From the NCBI RefSeq assembly GCF_020509005.1, contig NC_063015.1, positions 1,860,001 through 1,924,000 on the forward strand: a DNA stretch of 64,000 nucleotides. The letters are read 5' to 3'. The DNA is from Fulvia fulva (taxonomy: Eukaryota; Ascomycota; Dothideomycetes; Mycosphaerellales; Mycosphaerellaceae). The position numbers and the translations under genes are program-made. This document shows positions 34,594 through 46,350 of the stretch, piece by piece (within the stretch, counting starts at the first letter, position 1; each line of letters starts with the position of its first letter). The notes beneath the pieces were generated by a model. It saw only the letters and a list, made by a program, of their open reading frames with translations, had not been told where the DNA came from and did no database searches.

Positions 34594-37500
34594 TAGATAG
34601 ATATTTCATTAAGCTGTTATAGTGCCCTTTGGCCTATACAGCTATGCTATCTTGTTTTTGTATATATAGAGGGGAAACCGTATTAGTGAAAACCCCTCCT
34701 CCTTCCCGCCTGTCTTTTCCTCCTCGTTATCGTCTTAAATTTCCCTTATTAGGGGTACGCTAGTGTTATAGGCCTACCCTAATGACTACCCTATCTGCAA
34801 CCCCCCTCGCTTCCGCCTCTTGTCTATCTACTCCTCCGTCTCGCTCGCGAGGCTAAACTACTAGAGGTATCCCTACTATAGTATCTACCGAGAGATTCGG
34901 CGAATGTTACCTTTGTCCCTAATAATTGACTTATAGTCTCTCCTTCCCGCTTAGTGCCTCCAATTTCCCCTACCTCTCGCCTACTACGGGCATCTTAGTA
35001 GTATATGTTCTAGGTTTTACGATAGGTAGCTATACTAGTAGGCTGGGCTATAGATGTCTAGTGCGCGTCTCCTAAACAGGTAGGCCCTTAATCTAATGTG
35101 TTCGGACCTGATTTGGATCGCTATGCTTGCTTCGGCCCTTGTTAGGTCCCTATATAGCTAGTAATTGTGTCTCTAGAAGGCTCGGAGCGCTATCGGGCCT
35201 ATTGTCTTAGGGGGCTTCCTTTTCTAGTCCTACTCCTATAGGTAGCTCGCTATCTATTCCGCTAGGCTTTAGGTCTTAGCCTTGCTCCCGCCGGCCTAGC
35301 GAGTCCTACGCTCCTCCTCCTTTCGTGCTAGCCATTCGGTGCTTGTCTATACGGCCGTAAAGGTAGTAAGGTCATCCTCTTTTTGGCTTATCCTATGTCC
35401 TACCCCTCTCCGGTAGCAGCTTTCTATCTTATTCTTTGCCTCCTAGATCGTGGTTTGTACTAGGTAACCTATCGTCTTTACCGCGTATTAAATTCTTATT
35501 CCCCGGATATACTGGCCGATTAGTAGTATTCCTATCTCCATTTCTACCGTGCTTGTTAACGTTATCTTATATACGCCTAGTACCCTACGTAGGTTGCCTA
35601 CCTATGTCCTATTTAGGGGTTACTCTATCCGTTTCGGGATCGGCTTGCCTACGCCTCCTATTCCCTAAATCTGTGCCCCGTATAACATAGCTAGTCTGAC
35701 GATCGCCTTATATATTACTCTTGCCTTGTCGAATGTTACTCCTTATATAGATGCCGTAAGCCTCTTTATCGAGGCTTTATTGACTTGCGCTCGACTCTAG
35801 GCTTTCTTAATCTATACATTCTAGCTTAGCTTCGGGTCGAGCTAGATCCCTAGTACTCGTAGCTCCGCTAATAGCTTGGTCTCGTAGCCTTGGATTCTTA
35901 CCGCCGCCTTTATATTATAGTGTGTTCTCGCTTTACTAAAGTGTATAAGTTAGTACTTTTTAGGGGCGAACCGGGCACTATGCTTCTTTACCTACTCCTC
36001 GCATTTCTTATGCCTATCTTTAAGGAGGCGACAGTTCTCTTCTGTCGAGTCTGACTAAGCTAGGATGTTTATATCGTCTACGAACCCCGATACTAAGGTT
36101 TACGGAGAGGTGAGTAGGGGGATTAGGTCCGACATAAATATTAGAAACAGATAGGGGAGAGAGTAGATACCTAAGGTATTCTAGTCTCTACCTTTACCGG
36201 GTCGGACGTATACCTTCCTAGGACTAGGTATGTCGTCCGTTCCTAGAGAAAGGAGTAGACGAACGACGTTGCCTACTAGGGGATGCCTTTCTACTATAGG
36301 ATATATATTAGCCTTTAGTATAAGACGTTATCGAAGGCCCCTACGATGTCGAGGGATAGTAAGGACGCCGCTCGGTTCCTACTGTAGTGCTAGAGGGTCT
36401 GAATTTGCTCCGTAATTAGCTCTATTACTATTAGTGTCGATCGCTAGCTTCTTCCCCCTATCTATATTACTAGGAGTACGTAGTTGTCCTCGGCTAGCTA
36501 CGTAAGTCTCTAGGCTACTATCTTTTCTAGGACCTTCCCTATCGTATTTAGAAGTGCTATTAGTCTATACGACTTGGGCTAAGTATAGTCTTCCTTCTAT
36601 AGCTTACGTAGCACTACTGTTATAGACTCTCTATACGGCTTCGGGTAATACTCTAGCCGTAGGCACGCGGTAAATAGGTTTGTAAGGCTCGGCGCGATCT
36701 CTTCTCTACACTCTTTTAGCAGTACGTTTAGTATCCTATCTAGGCCTAGGGCTTTTCGTCCTTTTAGCTTACTTATGACTTCTATTACTATATTAGAGCT
36801 AACCGCCTAATCTATGTCTAGGGGTTCCGGGTATATACTCGGGTTGATGTCCGTAAGGTCTACCTCTACTTACGTCGAAAAGAAATGGTCGGCTAACGCT
36901 TTTGCCTTGCCCCGGGGCGTAGCCTAGGCAATCCCTTCGTAGTCTACGATTAGGGGGAAGTGAGGGGCTTGTTACTCTTTAGGTAGTCGTGCCTATCTAG
37001 CAAGTCTCTATATCTATTCCGGGTTTTCTATAACGAGCCCGATCGTCGCTCTCTAGTCCTATAGCTTATCGCGTCTTATCTATACCTTCTTCTCTTATGT
37101 CGCGTGGCAGTATTGCTCCTACGTCTCTTAGGTGTGCTCCTTTGTCTACTGTCGCCTTGCCCTTCTAGCCTCCCTTACCTTCGTAGAGCATTTAGGGGTC
37201 TAGAAGGCCTTCTACTACGTTAAGGGCCGGAGTAACGGCGTGTATTGTTCCGCTACTTGCTATATAACCGAGGTAATCTGTTCCGCTACTTGATCTAGCT
37301 AAGCTATCGTCTCGAGTTCTCTATACTATAGTAGGTTCGCTATTAGGAAGCCTCTTATGTCGTCCTAGCGTGCCTTCTTCTAGTTACGGCGTAGTTCGTT
37401 TACTAGCTCCTCTATCGCCTTTACCCCTAGCGTCGTTTAGATAGGGATATAGTCTAAGGAGGCTTCTAGCGCGTAGTTCGGTCGGCATTAGACTAGTCTC

Positions 37501-39723
37501 TCTTCAAGTTCTCGTAATAGGAAGTATAGGTCGATCGTGCTTATACTAGTACGGGCCTTCTACGTCTCTGTTCCCTTTAGTATTACTAAGGCCATTCCGT
37601 AGCGTACGGTTATATCTAGTAGCTTCCCCCCTAGAAACGCGTATAGGGGAGTGAATTCGAGTCCCTACTATAGGTAGTAGAGGTTGAAGTCGCTAAGGAG
37701 TACTTGCTTCGTATCTTAGCTTAGGGTCCGCTCTAGGTAGGCGAGGGTTCCTAGTTCCCTACTCGTCCGACCCCGCGGTAGCGGGGTATAAACGTTATAG
37801 ATCTAGATAGGGCCTTATGTCGTGTCAATCTAGATTGATGTTATGTCTCCTAGGTTGCCCTACTACGGTAGTATAACCTTCTACGACTTAAGGTCTATAG
37901 TCTTACTTACGTCTATATATGTCCTCGGGATAACGCCTCGTTAGCCCGCGATTACGGTATAGTATCTCCGGTCATTACAAGTAGCTAGGAGTCCTACGTA
38001 GGGGTTGATCTATAGTTCCTATACCGTAATAACGTAGTGCCGTAGCGGGTCTAGCTCTTATAGAAAGTGGCGCTAGACCTTGTCCCTACTTTTGTTTACG
38101 TTATACTATACGATAGTAATGTCGTCGTATAGTATTATTTGTTGTCTATAAGGTCCATTTCCGTACTAACCTGCTGTGTCTCCTAAGCCTATATCTCGCT
38201 ATCCGGCTAGCCCTAGGGCCGCTAGGGCGCCCTAAAGATTCGCATTTGGCCTAGTTCGTTAGTAGCCCGGTTAAGGTGTCGAGGCCTACCGGGAGGTAGA
38301 TACGTTTACGGTTAGGTTCCCTTGTTCGTCTCTTCTACCCTCTTCCTTTTGCTCGGCTCGAAGCCCTTATATACGGTAGGTCCCTCCTACTATCGTTAGG
38401 GGTACCTAGCTAGTATAGAGATCCTTGCTTGTCTCGCTCGTTCTTATACTACTATTCTAGCCGGGTATTAGCTTGAATACGCTAGGTACCTTCTGCCGTA
38501 GTATACGTACCTACTCTCCTTTTTTAGGCATTCCCTTCCCTAGTATAGACCTGCGTAGTAAGGACACCTTAGGGTCTTCTCCCCGTATTTTAGGGCTATA
38601 TGACCGTACTGTTAGCATTAGAAGCATTGTAGTACCCTATAGCTACTCTAATAGATCTCCGTGTCCATTCTCTCGTAGTTCTAGAATAGCCTATTATCTA
38701 GTATCTAGTTAGCTTGTTCCGCTGTCTCTACCTAAATAATAAGCGATAAATGCGTCTTTTCTCGGTCTACTATCTTATATAGCTATGCCGCCTTTGTTAG
38801 TCGTACTCCTAAGGAGGTGTTCTAGTTCTATACTTAGAGGTAGGGAAGGTCTTCGACCTTAAATGTCCTAGGGACCCCGTAGGCGATAACGGTATACTGT
38901 TAGTAGGAGACTCGTACCGACTTCGCGACTTTAGTAGTCCACTCTTTATAGGTCTCTAGCCTTCGTCTATTAGACTCTTATACGGTAAAGAGTCTTACTA
39001 CGCCTATTGCCTCTACCCTCGCCCTAACTACCTCCTTTTGGCCGATTCTGTCGACAATCTCCTTGTTTATTAGGGCTACGATTTCTTGTTTCTCCGCCGG
39101 ATTAGTAATGTATAGGCGTACCGCCTTGCTTGCCTTCGGAGGGGGTTAATTCTTACCTACTACTACTATTGCCTATATAGTTAGTTTCTAGGCTACCTTC
39201 TATATTACCTATTAGATTGTCTTCGGGATTTAGTATAATAGCGCTTTTAGCGCTCCTAGTAGCTATGCTATAGTGTTCTTATATGCCTAGGCTAGGTGTT
39301 CGTCATCCCCTAGTAAGTTCTCCGCCTCCGTATATAGGGTCGTCTACGCTATATTGTTTATCGTTAGCCTCTACTTTCTATATAGTAGGCCTTGGCTTGT
39401 GTCCTAGGTTTTTTCTTGGTTTGTTCCCCGGTTTGACTCTTAGTACAGAATGTTCGTAAGGCTATAGCTCTCGTTAGTTACTATCCTTCGCTATTGTTCG
39501 GGGTCGCGCTTCCTAATTAGGCAGTTGTCCTCCGTAACTCCGCAATTCTAGGGTCTGCCTTTAGGGGAAAGGGACCTCGGTTTTAGGGTTTTTTGTATCA
39601 CGATTACGCCGCCGCTAGCGTAGGCGGGTCGCTACTACTTAAGTAGATTGCTCGTCTTAATAAGGGCTGTCGATTAAGGGCTAAAACGTATCCCCTAGTA
39701 GAATGTCAATTGTCTTCGCTCTT
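34594..39723 (-). mobile_element. LINE-A, full-length Tad-like non-LTR retrotransposon
   Basis: 5.1 kb on the minus strand, flanked by a 14 bp duplication GTTATCTATATAGA (34580-34593 and 39724-39737). ORF1 carries a CCHC knuckle (CF.C.QYGHIAL, about 38620). An endonuclease-like region spans about 37000-38150. The reverse transcriptase (about 36900-36000) has KALGLDR, AFDNV and GFVDDIN. The 3' end carries a TAGATAGATA microsatellite tail next to the duplication. Many RIP stops; not active. Clade placement is by family resemblance. Confidence 0.82.
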
Positions 39724-39737
39724 GTTATCTATATAGA
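39724..39737. repeat. LINE-A target duplication, right
   Basis: Second copy of GTTATCTATATAGA; the Copia-C reading resumes after it. Confidence 0.82.
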
Positions 39738-40676
39738 CATAAGATCCTAACCTTTATAGGTAAGAAGTAACAAGCTAATAAATAGGGGTAAAGAAGTAAG
39801 TTAGTTTTTATTAGGTATATTAAAAACATAGCTAAAGCCTAGCTCTTTTAGGAACTAGACATAAGAGCTATTAAATAACACATATATATAGACTTCTTTA
39901 AGAACTAGCCTAGAGGTGATATAGGTCTTAATGTTCTAATATTGAATCTACTAAGCAGTATACTAGCTAGGAAGCCCTTAGGAAGGCCGAGGAAGAACGT
40001 ATCCTTAGGATAATCTACCTACTATTTAGGCGTCTATTAAAGCACCCCCGAAATAGATTAGCTAATTGAGACCTCTAAAGTCGCTTAGCCGAGAAAGCGG
40101 TTTATATAACTTCCCTAACCTCGGGAGAACGTAGGGGAATTTTAGAAAATCGATTAGCTAATAAAGACAAGCTCCCTAGATCCCTAGGAAATAGACGTTA
40201 CTAGGTTATAAGTGACGGTCCCTAAATCATCCCTTAGAAAGAGAAAGGCTGACTATAATGTTAAGGGCTATAATATAAAATAGAAAGCCCTAAAATCTAT
40301 AGTCTATAAGCCCGAACTAACTACTTAAGTAGGAGAAGTAATAGACCTCTTAGAGAACCTTACTACTTTTTACTAAGCTTTCTTTATATCTATATAATTA
40401 GTAGACAGTTGAATACTATAGGATAGCGAATTCCTAGAAGAAGTTAAGGAAATGGCCTTTATAGTAACTATAGAAGCTATTATATATAAGTAAGAGATCC
40501 TAATTCCAAAATCCTATAAAAATGCTATAAATAACAAGAAATAGGGACAACTTTAGAAGGAAGCAATCTAAAAGAAGCTAGATGCTCTATAGAGTAATAA
40601 TACCTAGGAAAATTCTGTTCTACTAAAAGGAGCAAATCTAGTTATATTAAGATAGGTCTTTAATATTAAGAGAAGT
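39738..40676 (+). pseudogene. Copia-C fragment 2: integrase end to start of reverse transcriptase
   Basis: Continues Copia-C after LINE-A. Read through stops it gives the inter-domain part, then IPKSYKNAI and QKEAIQKKLDALQSNNT, matching the start of the RT region (compare ILKSYKEAV and QKELIALGSNNT in the intact Copia). Ends at LINE-B. Confidence 0.75.
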
Positions 40677-40688
40677 ATTAGTAGAGCT
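40677..40688. repeat. LINE-B target duplication, left
   Basis: ATTAGTAGAGCT, repeated at 45596-45607; one more matching base on each side could extend it to 14 bp. Confidence 0.82.
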
Positions 40689-43600
40689 AAAAAATACAAA
40701 AAATGGCGACGACGACGGTAGTAGACGACCGAGAGCAAGGGGGAGACGAGTAGAGGACGCTCTATAAGAAGGCGGAAGAGATAGTAGCGGTAGAAGAAGG
40801 GAGGTTTCCGGAGAGAGCACTAAAAGGAGTAATAAGCGAACTGCTCGGGGGACTAAAGGCGCTTAAACGACAAACAAGCACTACGATCAATATAGTAATC
40901 GAGGCTGCAACACGAAACGTAAGAAACAACCCTTAAAGAGACCCGAGACAGACCTAGGGCCTAACGACCTAGGCAAAAATTGCGAGCCAACCTACCCCTC
41001 CTTAGAGTATAGTACTACGAGTCTATATTACGGACTAGAAAGAGAAGGAAGAGATAGGAAAGATGACCGGGAGGGAGATAGTCGAGAAGATCGGAGTAAA
41101 GGGAATAGTAGGGGCAAGGGCAGATAATAAAGGGGTTAAGCTATTTATAGTATACGTATAGGACAAGAAGGCCCTCGAAATAAATAAGGAGTAGACACTA
41201 AAGATCGGGAGTATAGCGAAAGTCTCCTATTAACAGTATATAGTAATTACGTATAGGGTCCTACGAACCTTTGATATATAAAGGGATATACTAAACCTCT
41301 AGAGGTAAAACTAGGTAATAGTACTAGGACTATAGATTATAAAGACAGCGTAGGTTAAGAAGAAGATAGAGGAGGGTAAGAGGGCCTCCTCGCTAATCTT
41401 ATAGGTTATAATACTAGAGCAAGCGAACAAGGTCTTAGACTAAGGGTTGTACTAGGACTTTAAGAGGCTAGATATAGAAATCTATTAGAGCAACTATAGA
41501 ATCCTTTAATGTTTTAACTATTAACAGTACGGACATATTGCCCTAAAGTGTAGTAAAGCTATACTAGTCTGCTCCTACTATACTAGTGATCACGCGACCT
41601 AAGAGTACTAAAAACGGAAGGAGGATATAAGATACGTAGTATATAGGAGAAAACACCCGGTATAGTCAAACTAATGCCTAGTTAGACTATTAGCCTAGTG
41701 GAGAGCGCGGGAAGTAAGGGTAACAATACTAACTAGGTTCCTAGTAGGTGAACAGAAATAACTAGAGAGAACTACCTACCTAAATAAGAGACCCCGGCTA
41801 TAAGAGGAGCTACAAATAGTGCTAGTAATAGGGAGACTAACGTTCTTATATAAGGCAGCGTAGAGTAATAGACAAATAAGAATTAACTAAATAATAGGGA
41901 GCTAACCCTAAAGGGAAGAATAGGAGGAGGGACGGGAAAACTAATAGTAAGACTAATAGTAAGACTAAACGGACCTAGACACAAACATATCCTAATGCCT
42001 TATACTAGTAGACTATCAATCGTTTAGTATAATATGAACAGAAGCAAAGACAAGGTCTAAAGGAGCTTTCTATAAGCCTTAGACCCGGAGGAACACTATA
42101 TTATAGCAATATAGGAACCGTAGATCAACCTATACTCTAGGATTCTATTAACTATACGAGACCCGAGATACTACGTAGTAATAAACAGAACCGAGGGAGT
42201 CCTACGAATATATATCTATATTAGTAAGAAGGTACTAGTAGAGGACTAGTAGGCCTAGCCGAGAACCGACAGGGATATTACTATAGTGTAGCTTAAAACA
42301 ACTTAAGGCTAGGTCCTAATTTATAGCGTATATAACCCACCTCTAGAGTCTAGAAGCAGCACATAACTATATACGCTAGGAAGGCTCCTAGAAGCAATAG
42401 ACTAACAAAACTATAACATCGTAATAGGAGATTTTAACCTCTACTACCTAAAGTAGGGATCGGACTTCACTCTAGTATACTACTTCTTAGTAGGGAGGCT
42501 TATTAGTTAGATAGAAACAGCCTAAATAGACTTAATTACGCCAAAGGGAACAGAAACTTAGGCTAGAAACAACAGTTCTAGTACGCTAGACCTATACTTT
42601 ATATCCTACGCCTTAATACGACGGGTAGAAAGCTATATAGTTAATGACTAACTAGAGTCCTTATCAGACCACTATCTAATCCAAACCAACATCTAACTTA
42701 TAGTTAAGGAGGAGAGGGAACCTAAGAGGAGGCTCTGCTAGAAGTAGGCCGAGTAGACACTAGTATAGTAGCGGCTAGAAGGCGAACTAGAATAGGTGAA
42801 TATTAACGATATATATATAACGGAGGGGATCGACTAAGTAGTAGAGCAGCTAATAGAAGCTATACAAAGGGCAGCCTAGGCCTATATACCTAAGAAGAGA
42901 TGGTCGCTATACTAGAAGCTATACTAGATACTAGAGTATATAGCCAAAGTCAAGGAGGTAAGGAGAGTAAGAAGGAGATAGGAGTAACGACGTACCTAAG
43001 TAAACTAGAAAGCCTATAATAACGCGTATAAAGTAAAGAAGGCGCAGATTAGAAGAGATAAGACGTAGGAGTAGAGGTCAACTATAGAGATAATTATAGA
43101 ACACCCGGAACAAATCTAGAGACTAGTAGAACAGGCTAGGAAACTAGACGAGGAACAAAACTCCCCGCCCTAGTTTCTCTTAATATAGGACTAAGACGGG
43201 GAAACGTAAACCACTCCGATAGAGAAAGCGAAAGTATTTGTAGACCACTTCTTCGGGACTTAGGTAGAGGTAGACCTAAGCAACATCCTAGGAACATATA
43301 TTCCTCCGCTAAGGAAGGCTAACTAGTAAGTATCTACTATAGAGATCGGAAATATTAGTAAGAAACTAAAGGGTAACAAAGCCCTAGGCCTAGACAAGAT
43401 CCCTAACTATTACCTAAAAGCTAGTAGTAGCCTTATTACTCTAGTGCTTACGCTAATCTTCACCTAGTGTATAAAGTAGGGGTATTACCTAAAGGCCTTT
43501 AGGCAATTACTAACTTACGTCCTAAGGAAACCCTAAAAGGAAGACTATACTAAGTTGAAGTTATATAGAATAATTGCGTTGCTAAGTATACTAGGAAAGC

Positions 43601-45595
43601 TCCTAGAGAAGGTCGTAGCTATAAGGCTTACCGGAATAGTAGAAGAATATAACCTCCTCCCGGTAACGTAAATAGGGGGGAGACAAAAGAGATCTACCCT
43701 TATAGCAGTCGAACTGATTATAGAGCAAATCAGACATATCTAGTACTATAGTAATAACAAGGTAGCCTTACTACTTTTACTAGATATATTAGGGGCTTTC
43801 GATAACGTGTCCTACGTAAGGCTCCTATATATCCTTAGAATAAAAAGTATCCTAGCCTAGATAGTATACTTTATATAGTCATTCCTTAAGGACAGAACAA
43901 CCTAGATCCTCCTAGGGTCCTTTAAAGCCCCGTAGACCCTAATTACGAACACGGGCATCCTATAGGGCTCTACACTCTTCCTAATTCTGTTCCTCCTCTT
44001 TATAGCCGACCTAACCCTACTCCTAGAAATAGTAAATACCTTAGTATCGGGGTTCGTAGATAACATAAATATCCTAGCGTAGTCGGGGTCTATAGAGGAA
44101 AACTACGTACTCCTAGAGGAGAGACATAGACAATACGAAAAGTAGGTAAGAGAGGATAGGGCAAAATTCGTACCGGATAAGTACTAACTTATCTATTTTA
44201 GTAAGGTAAAGACAAAACACAACTTAGTAGTACTAGTAAAAATCTAGGGGTTCGAGACCCATCCTATAAGGGAACTTAGAGTCCTTAGGATATAGCTAGA
44301 CCCGAAACTTAGCTAGGGACTATAAGTAAAGAAGGCGTAAGCGAGAGCGGATACTAATAGACAATTAATCGAGAGACTTACTACGTTAACCTAGGGGGCG
44401 ACCTTTATAAAGGCCTAGACTATATATAAGGCTATATTAAGCCCGTAATGCTATATAGAGTAGCAATTTAGGCAGCAGAAAAACATATCCCGAAGAGAAT
44501 TAAGGACCCCCTTAATAGAGCGTAGGTAGCCTACCTAAAGAGAGTACTAGGGGTATATAAGTCAACCCCTTATAGGACAATAGAAATGGAATCAGGTATA
44601 GCCCCTATTAGGGAGTACCTCTAGGGCATAAGGTGTCAATATGTAGAGAAGACATTAGTATACCTAGTCTAGGGAACTATCTAAGTAGCTACTTAAAGGA
44701 TAAGAACCTAGTAGGAGAGGAGGAGAAGACCTAACCGGCCACATATAATCCTATAGAAGGAAGCAGACCTAAAAACATTATAGGAAATCCTAGCAGCCCT
44801 TGAATAGAGAGAAGCTCTAAGGGAGCAAACTAACATAGGGGACAAAGGGAAAAAGAAGCAAAGCTAAGTAGAAAAGATCGTAGGTCACCTATAGGAAACG
44901 CGTTAGAACTAAAAACCGGTAAGGCTAGGAGCCCTACTAGCGGCTAGGACCTTCGGGAGATATAACTACCTTATCTACAAAGACCTGAAGAGGGCGGAAG
45001 CAAGTATAGCTATCTAGATTCGCTCTAAGCACATTAGGCTAAGAGTATACTTATACTAAAGAAGAGTCCTAGGATACGATTCTAAACGTTACCCCTGTAG
45101 CTACCTATCCTAAAACCCGGAGTATATAGTGCTGAACTGTACTAAGTAGGTAAAAGGGAGAAGCTAGTAGAGGGCGAAGGTAAGAGATAGGTAATACTAG
45201 GCTATTATCTAGAACAGACAAGATATAAGGAGAGTGATAAGATAGATCCTTAACAAGGACTACCTAGAGCAATTCTCCCTAGTAGTAGAAACGGAAAGGT
45301 GGATAGAGAGGAGGGAGAGAGAGAGAAGAGCCGGGGAAACAGAAGGGAGAAAGGGAATCGAGAGGAGGACATTACTAGGGTTACGGGCAAGGTAGTTATA
45401 GGGTAATAACTATAACACTAGCGTACCCTAAAGGAAGGAGAACGAAAGACAAGACAGGAAAGAACGAGGAGGGCAAAGACGAGGAGGTTTTTATCCGTTA
45501 ATTGGGTTTCCTACCTATATAAATAAACCTAAATAGCGAGAGACCTATATAGGCTATAGGGCAGTAAAATAGGCGAATGAATAATCTATCTATCT
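40689..45595 (+). mobile_element. LINE-B, full-length Tad-like non-LTR retrotransposon
   Basis: About 4.9 kb on the plus strand. ORF1 begins near an ATG at 40703 (MATTTVVDDREQG) and holds a CCHC knuckle (CFNYQQYGHIALKC-like, about 41510-41560). An endonuclease-like region is at about 41990-42720. The reverse transcriptase (about 43370-44200) includes NKALGLDKIPN, ILGAFDNVSYVRL and GFVDNIN; the usual DD reads DN because of an RIP-type change. A C-terminal zinc-finger-like C...NPEYIVLNC occurs near 45110. It ends in an ATCTATCTATCT tail. ORFs are broken by many TAG/TAA codons. Confidence 0.83.
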
Positions 45596-45607
45596 ATTAG
45601 TAGAGCT
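45596..45607. repeat. LINE-B target duplication, right
   Basis: Second copy of ATTAGTAGAGCT; Copia-C resumes directly after. Confidence 0.82.
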
Positions 45608-46011
45608 ATTAAAAAGTTCAAGGCTAGACTAGTTATAAGGGGCTTCTTATAGAAGTTTAGTATTGACCTTATAGAGACATTTGTACCTATAGTAAGATAG
45701 GACACCCTTAGGGTATTTATAGCTATTATATATAAGAAGGATCTTTATCTTTACTAAGTAGATATGAACAATGTATTTATAGAAAGTACCCTCTATAAAG
45801 ATATCTTTATGTTACTACTACTAGGAGTTAAGCTTCTACTAAACATAGTGTTCAAAAAATTTAAAAGCTTATATAGACTTAAGTAAGTAGCTAGAGATTA
45901 GAATTAACTCTATATATTAAAGCTTAGAGAGATTGAATTTATATAGTTAGAAGTAGATCTATACCTACTTATCTATAAGAAGAGGGAGATCATAATCCTT
46001 ATATATATAGA
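45608..46011 (+). pseudogene. Copia-C fragment 3: reverse transcriptase up to the YVDD motif
   Basis: Resumes with KKFKARLVIRGF and continues through LYQVDMNNVFIEST and SLYRLKQVARDQ to ILIYIDA, where it is cut at the YVDD site by the LTR at 46012. The rest of Copia-C was not found next to the inserting element. Confidence 0.8.
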
Positions 46012-46350
46012 TGCTAAACAGGTATAGTATATGTGTATACGGAAGTCAGGACACGTAATAGGGAAGGAGGAAGGACTAATGTAGTATACGAAGGTATATA
46101 GTAGAACAGTGTTTAGTACTAAAGGTATCTCTACTATCGGTATAGAGACTACGTCTCTTATACCTATATAGAGGGATATTACTCTAGTCCTAGTTCTGTT
46201 TCACTACGCCTTATCGGTTTCACCTATATCTTATCCTACGATTCGTACGGTGTTATAATAGTATTGCCGTACTATTATCTCGACTAGCTTAGTATATACT
46301 AAGTCAGTCTTAGTACCGTACGACATACCTACTAACCTATATTTATAACA
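46012..46350 (-). repeat. LTR of Copia-B
   Basis: 339 bp, TGCTAAACAGG...TTTATAACA on the plus strand; the first 213 bp are repeated at 63788-64000. Confidence 0.85.

Noticed and set aside
35436..38712. Short plus-strand open frames at 35436, 36230 and 38473
   Set aside because: Antisense to the RIP-damaged LINE-A; chance openings.
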